Shown piece after piece: positions 9,116 to 17,575 of a stretch of DNA of 64,000 bases. The notes under the pieces were generated by a model, which did no database searches, was not told the origin of the DNA, and saw only the letters and a list, made by a program, of their open reading frames with translations. Source of the DNA: Actinomycetota bacterium (GTDB taxonomy: Bacteria > Actinomycetota > CADDZG01 > JAHWKV01); contig JAUJPC010000002.1 of the NCBI GenBank assembly GCA_030447305.1, positions 252,815 through 316,814 on the forward strand, in the 5' to 3' direction. The first letter of the stretch is position 1. Each line of letters begins with the position of its first letter. A program made the position numbers and the translations under genes.

Positions 9116-10035
9116 TGGGGGCCGGCCAGCTGTCGGAGTTGTGCCTCGACGTCCGCGGGAGAACGGCGCCCTTCGTAAAGCCCGATGGCCATCTGAGCCA
9201 ATGCGACTGTTTCCGCTTCCCCGAGACTGCTCAGTACTTCCTTCTTCGGATACCGAGCCCGTGTCCCAAGCTCCTTCTGGGTCCCCACCGAGTCCGCCGC
9301 CACCTTCCGGGCCAGCGCCGTCACGTCGATGGAGGAAGCGGTTCCTGCCTCGAAGCGCGGGAGCGCCTCCCACGGGGGGACCAGCTCGCGGAGGAATGCG
9401 GCGAGTGCCTCGCCGTCCGGCTGGACGGGCCGCCGGTACCGGCGGGGCATGACTCCTCCCGCCGGTACCTCAATGCCCGGCGCGCAGTCTTCTGGCTCCA
9501 ACAGGAGCGAGGTTCGATCACTGCAGACCAGGCAGATTGCCGCCGTCTCCGGGAAGGCCCGAAACACCCGGTCCAGACTCTCCAGGTGGGAGCTGACCTT
9601 CTCGAGCTCGAGGGCGGTCGCCACGTCCACCCTCCAGACGCGAACCCTTCCGCCCGGCGTTCCAACGGTCCAGCTTCCGGCCACCGGCAGGCCCGGCAGA
9701 GCGAAACCCACCGGAGCGCTGTCCAAATCCACCGGAGCGCCGGGCGGCAATGAGGCGGCCAGCTCGTTGAGCAGCGCCCTGTCCGGCTCGGAGGTGCTGG
9801 CCTCGGCAAGCTGTTGAGCGGTCCGGACGGTGTCCCGGCTCCCAATCCGGAAGCCCTTGGGGTCGGCGGTTCTGAGAGCGATGCCCTCGGTCAGCTCAAG
9901 AATCCCGATGATCTCCTCCACCTGCGCGCGGAGCTCCGGCGGCAGGGAGCTGAAGTCGGGAGCGGTCCCGCCGAGCTCGGCGTATTCCAGGTACTGGGCG
10001 ACGGCGTGTTGGACCTCATAGTTGGCTTCGCTCAT
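9112..10035 (-). CDS. Unknown protein coupled to sigma-like factor and Rad50-like ATPase
   Basis: A soluble 307-residue protein that I do not recognise. It begins at an ATG overlapping the sigma-like gene's stop (ATGA) and ends overlapping the ATPase start (GTGA), so it is tightly coupled on both sides. The N-terminal 50 residues are acidic and helical (VAQYLEYAELGG, LPPELRAQVEEIIGILEL), followed by a mixed alpha/beta region and a helical C-terminus (ETVALAQMAIGLYEGRRSP). No calcineurin-type phosphoesterase or other nuclease motif is visible. From its position it could be an anti-sigma factor or an ATPase partner, but nothing in the sequence decides between them. Confidence 0.75.
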   Translation of the reverse strand: MSEANYEVQHAVAQYLEYAELGGTAPDFSSLPPELRAQVEEIIGILELTEGIALRTADPKGFRIGSRDTVRTAQQLAEASTSEPDRALLNELAASLPPGAPVDLDSAPVGFALPGLPVAGSWTVGTPGGRVRVWRVDVATALELEKVSSHLESLDRVFRAFPETAAICLVCSDRTSLLLEPEDCAPGIEVPAGGVMPRRYRRPVQPDGEALAAFLRELVPPWEALPRFEAGTASSIDVTALARKVAADSVGTQKELGTRARYPKKEVLSSLGEAETVALAQMAIGLYEGRRSPADVEAQLRQLAGPQ

Positions 10036-10667
10036 GGGGTGGTCCTGCTTGCGGCTTCGGTATTCAGCCGCGCAAGCGCCTCCCCTTCGAGCTCGCTCAG
10101 CGAACCGTGAATCTTGACCACTGCTCCAGCCAGAATCTGGCCGACCCGCTGACCCGACAGGGGCGGGTTGAGCTCTCGTCCAACAGCCGCTCCGCTCTTG
10201 CGGTCGACGCGCACAGCTAAGAAAACCAGCTTCTCCAGCTTGGTGAGCGAGTAGTCGATGGCCTGGGTGATGCCGGCCAGCCTCTGGGCCTCGAAGAACT
10301 CGTCCTCGGCGCTGGCCGTGCTTGGCTGCATCGGCACGACCGGAACCTCGTTGCCCTCGGGGTCGGTCCGGGTGGCGTCGAGGGATGGTCCCAAGCGCCG
10401 GACCTCCGCTCGTTTGAGCGCATCGATAGCTTTGTTGCGGGCCACCCGGCATGCAAACACCGGAAACGGACCGCTGCACCGGAACTGCTGGGCCGCCATG
10501 GAGGCCCAGGCTTCATCGACAACGCTCCAAGGGTCCATTCCCGCTACGACCTCGTAATCCCCTCTCCAGACACGCTGAACCGAAGCCCACATAAGGCGCC
10601 GCAGCCTTTCGTACTCGGTCTGGTCTACTCCGACGGGGAGATCGGGTGCTCCGTGCACTTGATTCAC
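10032..10667 (-). CDS. Sigma-70-like (ECF-type) factor
   Basis: A protein of about 211 residues resembling extracytoplasmic-function sigma factors. The segment DPWSVVDEAWASMAAQ, then FPVFACRVARNKAIDALKRA matches sigma region 2, and a C-terminal helical part (LTKLEKLVFLAVR through GQRVGQILAGAVVKI) fits a diverged region 4. Divergence of region 4 means it may not act as an ordinary sigma factor. The GTG at 10667 is a guess; a GTG at 10658 with weak GGGTGA upstream is equally possible, and the frame is open farther upstream. Its stop overlaps the ATG of the next gene, linking it with the unknown protein and Rad50-like ATPase. Confidence 0.65.
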   Translation of the reverse strand: MNQVHGAPDLPVGVDQTEYERLRRLMWASVQRVWRGDYEVVAGMDPWSVVDEAWASMAAQQFRCSGPFPVFACRVARNKAIDALKRAEVRRLGPSLDATRTDPEGNEVPVVPMQPSTASAEDEFFEAQRLAGITQAIDYSLTKLEKLVFLAVRVDRKSGAAVGRELNPPLSGQRVGQILAGAVVKIHGSLSELEGEALARLNTEAASRTTP

Positions 10668-10746
10668 CCTTTGATCGTTATCGAAATACTGGTCGGAATC
10701 GAAAAAGGTGCTCCGAGGAGCCACTTTGCGCGGCGGTACCCGAGCT

Positions 10747-11381
10747 TCAGTCGCTTGCGACCTGTCGGGCAATGACCAGGCTGCCTGCCAGCACGAGCAA
10801 GGATCCAGCCGTCTGGAAGGGACCAAAGATAAAGCCGGCAATGCCGATCAGCGGGCCCCCTAAGGCAAGGCCGATTCCCGCCCAAGTTGGTATGCGCCCG
10901 GACGCCGCTGCCGACCATCCCAGAAGAATAAATGCCGCGGAGAAAAGCAGAACTCCCGTGCCCGCGAGCCCCAGGACGGGAGCTCTGTATATCTCGCTGT
11001 ACAGCGCCTGAGCAACCGACTCTCCCGCCAGGAAGGCCTTCCCAACGCGGGTTGTGCACCTGCGGCGATGCCGAAGACGGCGGTGATCAGCACGTGGCCG
11101 AGGACACCGGCCACCAGTCCGGCAGCCGCCAGACCCGATCGGTGGGTACCGGCAAGGAAGGCGGCCAAGGCAGCCATGCCCAGGATGCCGAATGCTGCGC
11201 CGGTGATGCTTCCAAAGATGTGGCTGAGCAGAAATACCCGGGTTGTGACGTAACGGCTCCAGCTTTCGAACTGCGTGGTGGGGTCGGGCTGGTGCGTGAG
11301 CGTGGCAAGGAGGGTGAGGAGTCCGTACACAGGGAGAGTCCAGATCCCGGCGCGCACCCACCGACCCAGGGTGTCCACCAA
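10747..11381 (-). pseudogene. Multi-pass membrane protein gene broken by a 1-base frameshift
   Basis: Two overlapping frames together make one membrane protein of about 211 residues. The first part starts MVDTLGRWVRAGIWTLPVYG and runs through several hydrophobic helices to AAGAQPAL; the second part continues in another frame from GKAFLAGESVAQALY to LVIARQVASD, again with clear transmembrane helices. The switch falls at the GGG run on the minus strand at 11041-11043, where one extra G would restore a single frame. Past that point the first frame becomes charged low-quality sequence. The start (TTG at 11381 or GTG at 11378) lies just after the ABC transporter stop. Either a recent null mutation or a sequencing/assembly error. 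Confidence 0.75.
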
Positions 11382-11382
11382 C

Positions 11383-13272
11383 TCAAGCCACCTCGGGCGT
11401 GTCGGCCTGCTGTTTGGGTGTGAACTGCGTCTCGTAAAGCTCGGCGTAGCGACCGTGCCGGGCCAGCAAAGCCTCGTGGGTACCCCGCTCCTCTATCCGG
11501 CCATCCTCCATCACCAGGATCAGGTCGGCGTTGCGTATGGTGGAGAGGCGGTGGGCAATCACCAGAGCGGTCCGGCCGGAGAGCGCAGAGGCCAAGACCT
11601 CTTGGACCGCTGCTTCGGACGTCGAGTCGAGGTGGGCGGTGGCTTCATCGAGAATCACCACCCTCGGGCGGGCAAGAAGCAGGCGAGCGATGGTCAGCCG
11701 CTGCCGCTCCCCTCCGGAGAGCCGGTACCCACGCTCCCCGATGACGGTGTCCAGCTTGTCCGGCAGAGCATCGATCAGATCGGACAGATGAGCCTGCCGG
11801 AGCGCGTCCCACAGCTCCTCCTCCGAGGCGTCCGGCCGGGCGAACAGAAGATTTCCCCGGATGGTGTCGTGGAACAGATGGCCGTCCTGCGTCACCATCC
11901 CCAGAGTCTCCCGTAGGGAGGCAAAGGTCAGGTCCCGGACGTCGACGCCGCCGAGGCGCACCGCGCCTTCGTCCACGTCGTAGAGCCTCGGCGCCAGCAC
12001 CGCAATTGTGGACTTGCCGGCACCGGATGAGCCGACCAGCGCAACCACCTGTCCCGGCTCGACCCGGAAGGAGACGCCCTTGAGCACCTCCTCGCCTCCT
12101 CGGTTATCTAGAACCGCCACTTCCTCCAGCGAGGCGAGCGATACCTTATCGGCGGACGGATAGGCGAACCGGACGTTGTCGAACTCCAGAGAAACCGGAC
12201 CGTCGGGAACCGTGACCGCGTCGGGCTTCTCGGTGATGAAGGGCTTCACGTCGAGAACCTCGAACACCCGCTCGAAGCTGACCATCGCGGCCATGATGTC
12301 AACCCGGGCGCTGGCCAGGCCGGTCAGGGGACCGTAGAGCCGGGTCAGCAACAGGGCCAGCGTCACCACCCTGCCGGCATCCAGGCCGCCGCGTAGGGCA
12401 AGCAGGCCGCCCAACCCGTAAACCAGCGCGAGCGCCAGCGCCGATACGAGGCTCAGGGCACTCAGGAATACCCACTGGGCCATGGCGGTCTTGATGCCGA
12501 TGTCGCGCACCCTCGTTGCCCGGTCGCCGAACTCCTTTGCCTCGGTCGCCGGCCGTCCGAAGAGCTTGACGAGGGTGGCGCCGGGAGCCGAGAACCGCTC
12601 GGTCATCTGGGTGGTCATCGCCGAGTTATGATCGGCCGCCTCACGCTCCAGGCCGGCAATCCGCTTTCCGAAGCGGCGAGCCGGAATCACGAAAACGGGG
12701 AGAAGGATGAGCGCCAGCGCGGTGATCTGCCAGGAGAGCCGCAGCATGACCACCAGGGTCAGAACCAGAGAGATGGCGTTGCTCACCACGGCCGACAGGG
12801 TCCAGGTGAACGCCTGCTGGGCACCGATGACATCGTTGTTCAGCCGGCTCACCAGCGCCCCGGTTCTGGTTCGGGTGAAGAATGCCAGAGGCATCTGCTG
12901 TACGTGTTTGAAGACCGCCTGGCGCAGGTCCAGGATCAGTCCCTCGCCTATCTGGGCCGACTGCTTGCGGCTGGCGATCCCTATGACGGCATCCAGGACC
13001 GCCAGCACGGCGATCACCACTGTGAGGGTGACCACGGTGCCGACGCTCCCGCCCTCCACTATGGCGTCGACCACCCGCCCGGCCAGCACCGGCGTCGCCA
13101 CCGTGAGCACGGCTGCTATGGTGCTGAGGATCACGAAGATGGTGAGCTTGCGACGATGCGGCCGGGCAAACTCGCCCACTCGCCGAAGAGTGGCGCGGCT
13201 GACGTTCTTTTGCGCCCGTTCGGCCTTCATGGCGCTGTCCAGGGCCATCCAGCCGGTCATGTCGACGTCCAT
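11383..13272 (-). CDS. ABC exporter, fused permease and ATPase
   Basis: A 629-residue half-transporter of the MsbA/lipid-drug exporter type that should work as a dimer in the membrane. Residues about 40-340 carry the six-helix transmembrane domain; the ATPase domain has Walker A LVGSSGAGKST, signature LSGGERQRLTIARLLLARP, Walker B VVILDEA and the H-loop VIAHRLSTI. An insert rich in charged residues precedes the ATPase. The ATG at 13272 is preceded by AAAGGTGA at 5 bases. The frameshifted membrane gene follows at once, so the two are likely one transcript. Substrate cannot be deduced. Confidence 0.92.
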   Translation of the reverse strand: MDVDMTGWMALDSAMKAERAQKNVSRATLRRVGEFARPHRRKLTIFVILSTIAAVLTVATPVLAGRVVDAIVEGGSVGTVVTLTVVIAVLAVLDAVIGIASRKQSAQIGEGLILDLRQAVFKHVQQMPLAFFTRTRTGALVSRLNNDVIGAQQAFTWTLSAVVSNAISLVLTLVVMLRLSWQITALALILLPVFVIPARRFGKRIAGLEREAADHNSAMTTQMTERFSAPGATLVKLFGRPATEAKEFGDRATRVRDIGIKTAMAQWVFLSALSLVSALALALVYGLGGLLALRGGLDAGRVVTLALLLTRLYGPLTGLASARVDIMAAMVSFERVFEVLDVKPFITEKPDAVTVPDGPVSLEFDNVRFAYPSADKVSLASLEEVAVLDNRGGEEVLKGVSFRVEPGQVVALVGSSGAGKSTIAVLAPRLYDVDEGAVRLGGVDVRDLTFASLRETLGMVTQDGHLFHDTIRGNLLFARPDASEEELWDALRQAHLSDLIDALPDKLDTVIGERGYRLSGGERQRLTIARLLLARPRVVILDEATAHLDSTSEAAVQEVLASALSGRTALVIAHRLSTIRNADLILVMEDGRIEERGTHEALLARHGRYAELYETQFTPKQQADTPEVA

Positions 13273-13389
13273 CAGTCACCTTTCGTTGCCGCGCCCAAGC
13301 TTAAGAGCTCAAGTGAGCTCGAGGTCAAGAAAGTATGCCCTTCCGGCAAAGGAACCGGAGACAGAGTCCCGTATTGGATGTCGTTGTTG

Positions 13390-15048
13390 CTAAGAGCAGT
13401 TAACTCCCTCGGCGGGGCGATAAAGCGCGTTCACCCGGTCAACCTTCGTGGTGCGGTCGGCCAGGTAGGTGATGGTTCGCTCGGTTCGCACCAGCTTGCA
13501 CGGACCCCTTGACTCCACGCTCTGGCCCGTCTGTTGGGCATCCACCCACTTGGTCGAGTAGAGGCTGACCGTAATGCTCGAGCGCGTGTAGGTGGGCCAG
13601 ATCAGGATCGGGTGCGGGCTTGGGTTCTTGATCTGAAGGTCGGGCCGCGGATAGGACAGGGTGGCTTCCCGGCCATAAGGATACCGGGAGATGTACAGGC
13701 TGTGGGACTGGTACTCGGGGAACTCCAATCCTGCGAAGAAGGCGGCGTTGAACATCGTTGTAGCGAACTGAGATATGCCTCCCCCGACCGATTCCTCGAA
13801 CTTGCCGTCCTGGATCACCGCGTCGACGACGAAACCCTTTTCCCTGGTTCGCTCGCCGATGAACTTGTTGATTGAGAAGGTCTTGCCCGGCTTGATGATC
13901 TGGCCCCGAAGCATGTCGGCCATCAAGTGGATGTTCCGGACCCGCGGCTGCCCTGCGGCGTGGTTCGTGGTGAAGGTGCCCACCTGTTCCTTGATTCCCG
14001 CCAGCGAAAGCTCGTCTGCAGTCACCTTCGGCGGGATCTCGACTACCGGTAGGTCCACCGGCCGGCCGGTCGGCACCAACACTGCGCCTTCGACGATGCC
14101 GCCCGCCGTCTCGGCACAGCATCCTATCCCCGGCCGACCCGGCACAATGGTGACCGCTCCATTCACCACGTCGTAGGCGGCGTCCTTGGGCGGAGGATTC
14201 GGCTTGTCCAGCAGCCGGCGGAGTCCCGCCGTGGCGGCCTTGTGATCCACCTTGAGGATGAGGCCGTCCTCGGTTGGTTGTGAGCGCAGCCAGGAACGCA
14301 CTGTTTCCGGTGGAACGGTGGCTGCCTGGTCGCCTGCCTTAACGGGCACCCCCCCGGCGGTGAGCAACTCGGCTTCCCTGATGAGCTTGCGCGCGTCGTC
14401 AACGGTGAAGCGCGGCGCCACCTCACCCCGATCGACCCGGACCTTGATCGGGAGGCCGTTGCCGGCAGCATCCGGAAGCCGCTCTATGAGCTGGGCGGCG
14501 TCGATTCCTTTCCCAGCAGAGCCTCCCACGGTCTGCAGGCGTCCCTCCTGTGCGCGTATCCCCGGTTCGGTCGGAGGCGTGCGAGGTCCGGGATCCTGGG
14601 CGTCCACTACCCGGTATACGGATTTGCGGTCGACGCTGATACGGACCGGAGCTTTTCTCGCAGTGAAGAAGGACTGAAACCATCCCCAGATCCGCTTAAC
14701 CACGGTGCCGGACTGCTCGAGAGCGAGGGTGTCGGCGACGGTAGGCTCCACCTGAACCGTCAGGCCGAGTGCCTGAGCGTCGGTGCGGAATCCCCCTTGC
14801 GGGGCATCCACCTCAACTGATGCCTGGGTGTACTCCTGCGCCACTTGTCCGGCGACCGCCCTCAACTCGTCTGCGGACATGCCGCCGACCGGCTTGCCGG
14901 CCAGGCTCACATTGCGCGCGACTCTGCCGTTCTGCCCGCCGTCCAGAGACCAGGCAACGACCACCGCCACGAATATCAGGATCGGTAGGAGCAGAAAAAA
15001 GCGCAGGGCTGTGCGCTTCTTGTGGTGGCGTCCGCGGCTTCGTTGCAT
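13390..15048 (-). CDS. VanW-family exported protein with peptidoglycan-binding-like repeats
   Basis: About 552 residues. A basic N-terminus (RSRGRHHKKRT) precedes one transmembrane anchor (FFLLLPILIFVAVVVAW), so the bulk is extracellular. The middle holds YoaR-like PG-binding_4 modules, and the C-terminal third is a VanW domain with FSINKFIGERTREKGF, VGGGISQFATTMFNAAF and PNPSPHPILI-like segments. VanW proteins are linked to cell-wall and vancomycin-resistance loci but have no settled activity. A long stretch of about 80 residues between modules is Pro/Gly rich. The ATG at 15048 places the basic tract directly before the anchor; a GTG at 15105 is possible. Divergent from the small membrane gene at 15179. 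Confidence 0.87.
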   Translation of the reverse strand: MQRSRGRHHKKRTALRFFLLLPILIFVAVVVAWSLDGGQNGRVARNVSLAGKPVGGMSADELRAVAGQVAQEYTQASVEVDAPQGGFRTDAQALGLTVQVEPTVADTLALEQSGTVVKRIWGWFQSFFTARKAPVRISVDRKSVYRVVDAQDPGPRTPPTEPGIRAQEGRLQTVGGSAGKGIDAAQLIERLPDAAGNGLPIKVRVDRGEVAPRFTVDDARKLIREAELLTAGGVPVKAGDQAATVPPETVRSWLRSQPTEDGLILKVDHKAATAGLRRLLDKPNPPPKDAAYDVVNGAVTIVPGRPGIGCCAETAGGIVEGAVLVPTGRPVDLPVVEIPPKVTADELSLAGIKEQVGTFTTNHAAGQPRVRNIHLMADMLRGQIIKPGKTFSINKFIGERTREKGFVVDAVIQDGKFEESVGGGISQFATTMFNAAFFAGLEFPEYQSHSLYISRYPYGREATLSYPRPDLQIKNPSPHPILIWPTYTRSSITVSLYSTKWVDAQQTGQSVESRGPCKLVRTERTITYLADRTTKVDRVNALYRPAEGVNCS

Positions 15049-15178
15049 GGCAGTCTTGGTAGTCCGGCAGTTCAGTGGTTGGTTCGCCGAAGTCCAAAAG
15101 TACACCGTTTGGAGCGTGCTTCATGCTGCGGGTCCGCAGCTCATTCGCCCGCCGGTTTCCTTGTAGGGTTTGGCCAAC

Positions 15179-15442
15179 ATGTCTCCTCGTTTCTTCGCCG
15201 TTGGTTCGCTGGTCTCGGCAGTTCTGGCTTTGGTCATCCTCATCGCCCCGTTCGTGGGCGTGTACACGTCGGCGGTGCTTGGCCCGGTCGCGGTCGCCCT
15301 CGGCGCAGTCGCGGTATCCCGAACCAAGGACGGCGGACCAAACCGCAAGGTGGCCTTCGCGGGTCTCACCCTGGGACTGGTTGCCCTTCTGGTGCTGGTG
15401 GTCTTCCTCGCCACGGGAGCGTACTCGGAGCGAGCTCGGTAA
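15179..15442 (+). CDS. Small two-helix membrane protein, DUF4190-like
   Basis: An 87-residue protein with two transmembrane helices, FFAVGSLVSAVLALVILIAP and GLTLGLVALLVLVVFLATG, separated by a loop containing VAVSRTKDGGPNRKVAFAG. The pattern of hydrophobic helix, small Gly/Ala helix, basic loop and second helix resembles DUF4190 proteins. I prefer the ATG at 15179; a TTG at 15170 lies too close to the TAGGG ribosome site. Function unknown. Diverges from the VanW gene. Confidence 0.65.
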   Translation: MSPRFFAVGSLVSAVLALVILIAPFVGVYTSAVLGPVAVALGAVAVSRTKDGGPNRKVAFAGLTLGLVALLVLVVFLATGAYSERAR

Positions 15443-15578
15443 AGCCCGACTCGGTCATGAATGCCGATGGCCCTCGTAGAGCAAGCCGGACATTGGCCTC
15501 CCTAAGGGGAAGGTGTACGGTGTCAATGACATTTTGTTAGGATTACCTAATACTTGGTTTGGTCGAACGGGAGATAGC

Positions 15579-15794
15579 ATGGCGGCTCCAGTCCTCTGGC
15601 TCGCGATTTACCTGACCGTTGGCGCACTGGTTCTTTGTGCCTGCTACAACTCGTCGGCATGCCTGCTTCGTGCCCGTATGGAGCGCAACACAAGGATCAC
15701 CTCCATGCTGAGCTCGCTCTTCAGTTCCAAGACCATCCACCATCCTTCTGTTCCCCCGACGGGAGCGCCGACCAAGGCTGCCGTCCGTCGTTAG
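15579..15794 (+). CDS. Small single-helix membrane protein, unknown
   Basis: A 71-residue predicted protein starting MAAPVLWLAIYLTVGALVL, an N-terminal transmembrane helix that ends in a Cys-rich stretch (CACYNSSACLL), then a polar, Pro/Ser-rich tail. The ATG at 15579 has GGGAGA 7 bases upstream, which supports it over the longer in-frame reading. I recognise no family, and conservation would be needed to be sure it is real. Confidence 0.42.
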   Translation: MAAPVLWLAIYLTVGALVLCACYNSSACLLRARMERNTRITSMLSSLFSSKTIHHPSVPPTGAPTKAAVRR

Positions 15795-15857
15795 CTCCCC
15801 TTCGCTCGTCTCCTCGAACCTTTAGAGTTGACCCATTAGCCTTAAGGAGGGCAGAGC

Positions 15858-16388
15858 TTGCCATTTTCGGAACGCACGCAGGAAGCGATGAATCAGCAGT
15901 TGAATCTCGAGATCCAGGCGTTCTACACGTATCTCGCCATGTCCGACTACTTCGACTCCGTCAGCCTTCCTGGTTTTTCGCAGTGGATGTTCAACCAGTC
16001 GCAGGAGGAGTGGACCCACGCCATGAAGTTCCGAACCTTCATTCAGGACCGCGGTGGACGAGTGCGGTTAGGTCAGATATCGGAGCCGGTGGCTGAGTAC
16101 GGCTCCTCGCTCGAGGCCTTCCGGCAGGCGCTCGACAATGAGCAGCAGGTCAGTCGGTCCATCTCCAACATCTACGCCCTGGCCGTGGAGGAGAAGGACT
16201 TCGCCACGCAGGCTTTCCTCAACTGGTTCGTCACCGAGCAGGTCGAGGAAGAGAAGACGATGAATGACATCATCGACTGGCTGAAGCGCATCGGTGACTC
16301 CCCGAATGGGCTTTTTATGCTCGATGAGAAGCTGGGTCAGGGCGGATTGACGGGCCCGTCGAGCCCAGACAACGGGATCCCCGCATAA
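15858..16388 (+). CDS. ftnA: Ferritin (non-haem iron storage)
   Basis: A 176-residue ferritin. Ferroxidase ligands are visible: Glu18 in LNLEIQAFYTYLAM, Glu51 and His54 in QEEWTHAMKF, a Glu in the third helix (LDNEQQVSRS) and Gln/Glu in WFVTEQVEEEK. It should form 24-subunit cages that oxidise and store iron. No Met-rich haem site as in bacterioferritin is seen. The start is a TTG at 15858 with a near-perfect AAGGAGG 7 bases upstream; no ATG lies near. Single gene, probably its own transcript. Confidence 0.93.
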   Translation: MPFSERTQEAMNQQLNLEIQAFYTYLAMSDYFDSVSLPGFSQWMFNQSQEEWTHAMKFRTFIQDRGGRVRLGQISEPVAEYGSSLEAFRQALDNEQQVSRSISNIYALAVEEKDFATQAFLNWFVTEQVEEEKTMNDIIDWLKRIGDSPNGLFMLDEKLGQGGLTGPSSPDNGIPA

Positions 16389-16449
16389 CGCTCAGGCCGT
16401 CCCGGCCCTTGCCATGCAGGAAATATTCCCCAAGTACGCTCCTTTTCTC

Positions 16450-16672
16450 TGAATACGGGGTAGTCTGAAGCCGACCTACCCGGCTGACCACGTTGAAAAG
16501 ACCAGCCTCCGTCATTACGGCCGACGGAAAATCACCAAATTCCGAACACGGGTAATGGTCACGGTTTCGTTCTCCCGAAACCAACCGGAAAGCCATCCGG
16601 TAACTCCGCCGGCGCATAGGCGGTTCAGGGAAGATCCCGGTTTTTTTGCTGCTCCGAAGTGGAACTTCGGAG
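16450..16672 (+). promoter_or_regulatory. Hairpin-rich 5' leader of the 3D-domain gene, possible riboswitch or attenuator
   Basis: The 354-base gap between ferritin and the 3D-domain gene has no credible ORF but holds a string of short perfect stems: GGGTAG/CTACCC (16458-16463 with 16476-16481), CCGTC/GACGG (16509-16513 with 16523-16527), GGTTTCG/CGAAACC (16563-16569 with 16576-16582), CCGGA/TCCGG (16585-16589 with 16596-16600), CCGCC/GGCGG (16606-16610 with 16619-16623) and CTCCGAAG/CTTCGGAG (16652-16659 with 16665-16672). A run of seven T at 16641-16647 follows a short GGGA/TCCC stem, resembling an attenuator. I could not match a known riboswitch core; c-di-AMP (ydaO) elements are known before actinobacterial cell-wall hydrolases, but the conserved core was not found. 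Confidence 0.45.
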
Positions 16673-16742
16673 GGCACTGTTGCTGCATCAAAACGCGAGA
16701 GAAAGGAGCTTGTTTGCAGTTTCTTCTACCTGGAGGTTCATT

Positions 16743-17402
16743 TTGAGACGTGTATTAACCGTTTGTTTTTTCGGCATGGCCGCCCCCGTAGGCTTGGTTT
16801 CAGCGGCTCACGCGGCTGAGGGGTCCACCGCCAGCGATGAAGTAGAACGCATCTTTGCCGAAAGTCTCCCCGGCAACCGAGCTGAGCCTCAGTCTGCGGC
16901 TCCACCGGCACAATCGGAGATCAGGGCCCCCGCTGGATCCATTTCGGAGGGCTCGTTTTCAGCTCCACGGGAGGCTCCATCTCGCCCTGCACCACAAACT
17001 CGGGTACCGGTTGCGGCGCCTCCGGTCGTGCAAGCTAGGTTTGCTCCACCTGCGCCGGCCTCTGTCGTTCAGACTAGGCAGGCTAGGCGGGCTCCATTTG
17101 CGCCGGCACCACAGCCGGCTCGGGCTGTGGCTTCATCCGGTCCCGTGCGGCAGGTGTCCAGCACCGCCTACTGCCTGACGGGCCGGATGGCTTCGGGAAA
17201 GAGCACCTACTCGGGAGCTGCGGCAATGAACGGGGTTCCACTCGGGTCCAGGTACCGAGTGCTCAGTGGGCCTCGGGCCGGTTCCACCTTCGTGGTCGAA
17301 GACCGGATCGGACACGGCAGCGGGTTCGACATTGCCTATCCCGGCAACTGCCGGGCGGCCAGGCAATACGGCCGTCGCACCATCTCAATCCGGCAAGCTT
17401 AG
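16743..17402 (+). CDS. Exported protein with C-terminal 3D-like (double-psi barrel) domain
   Basis: A 219-residue secreted protein. A signal peptide (LTVCFFGMAAPVGLVSAAHA) is followed by about 100 residues of Pro/Ala/Arg-rich linker (repeated APP, APA and VVQ-R motifs) and a C-terminal domain from SSTAYCLTGRMASG to GRRTISIRQA. The pattern TAYC.TG..ASG, PLGSRYRV, VVEDRIG, FDIAYPG fits the 3D/RlpA-like fold of cell-wall lytic or Rpf-associated proteins. The TTG at 16743 with GGAGG 6 bases upstream is chosen because it places the signal peptide at the N-terminus. It is behind a structured leader and followed by a terminator, so it is its own transcription unit. Confidence 0.72.
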   Translation: MRRVLTVCFFGMAAPVGLVSAAHAAEGSTASDEVERIFAESLPGNRAEPQSAAPPAQSEIRAPAGSISEGSFSAPREAPSRPAPQTRVPVAAPPVVQARFAPPAPASVVQTRQARRAPFAPAPQPARAVASSGPVRQVSSTAYCLTGRMASGKSTYSGAAAMNGVPLGSRYRVLSGPRAGSTFVVEDRIGHGSGFDIAYPGNCRAARQYGRRTISIRQA

Positions 17403-17419
17403 AGTCGCTACCTCTCAAT

Positions 17420-17458
17420 GGCGTCCCGGGAGCTAAAGATCTCGGGGCGCCTTTGTTT
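17420..17458 (+). terminator. Rho-independent terminator after the 3D-domain gene
   Basis: GGCGTCCC (17420-17427) pairs with GGGGCGCC (17444-17451), one G-U pair included, followed by TTTGTTT. It lies 18 bases after the stop codon of the plus-strand gene. Confidence 0.75.
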
Positions 17459-17575
17459 GGGGTTGGGCCGATATCTCGGTCAAGCCGGCAGGACTGAGGC
17501 GTGATCCGTAAAGCTCCAAGCCGTTCCGGCTACGCCCGACCTCTCCCGAGGGATTCAAGCGACTCCCGGATTGCC

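Noticed and set aside
13296-13330. GAGCTC-AAGT-GAGCTC hairpin between the VanW and ABC genes
   Set aside because: No T run or conserved context; it may be incidental restriction-like palindrome pairing.
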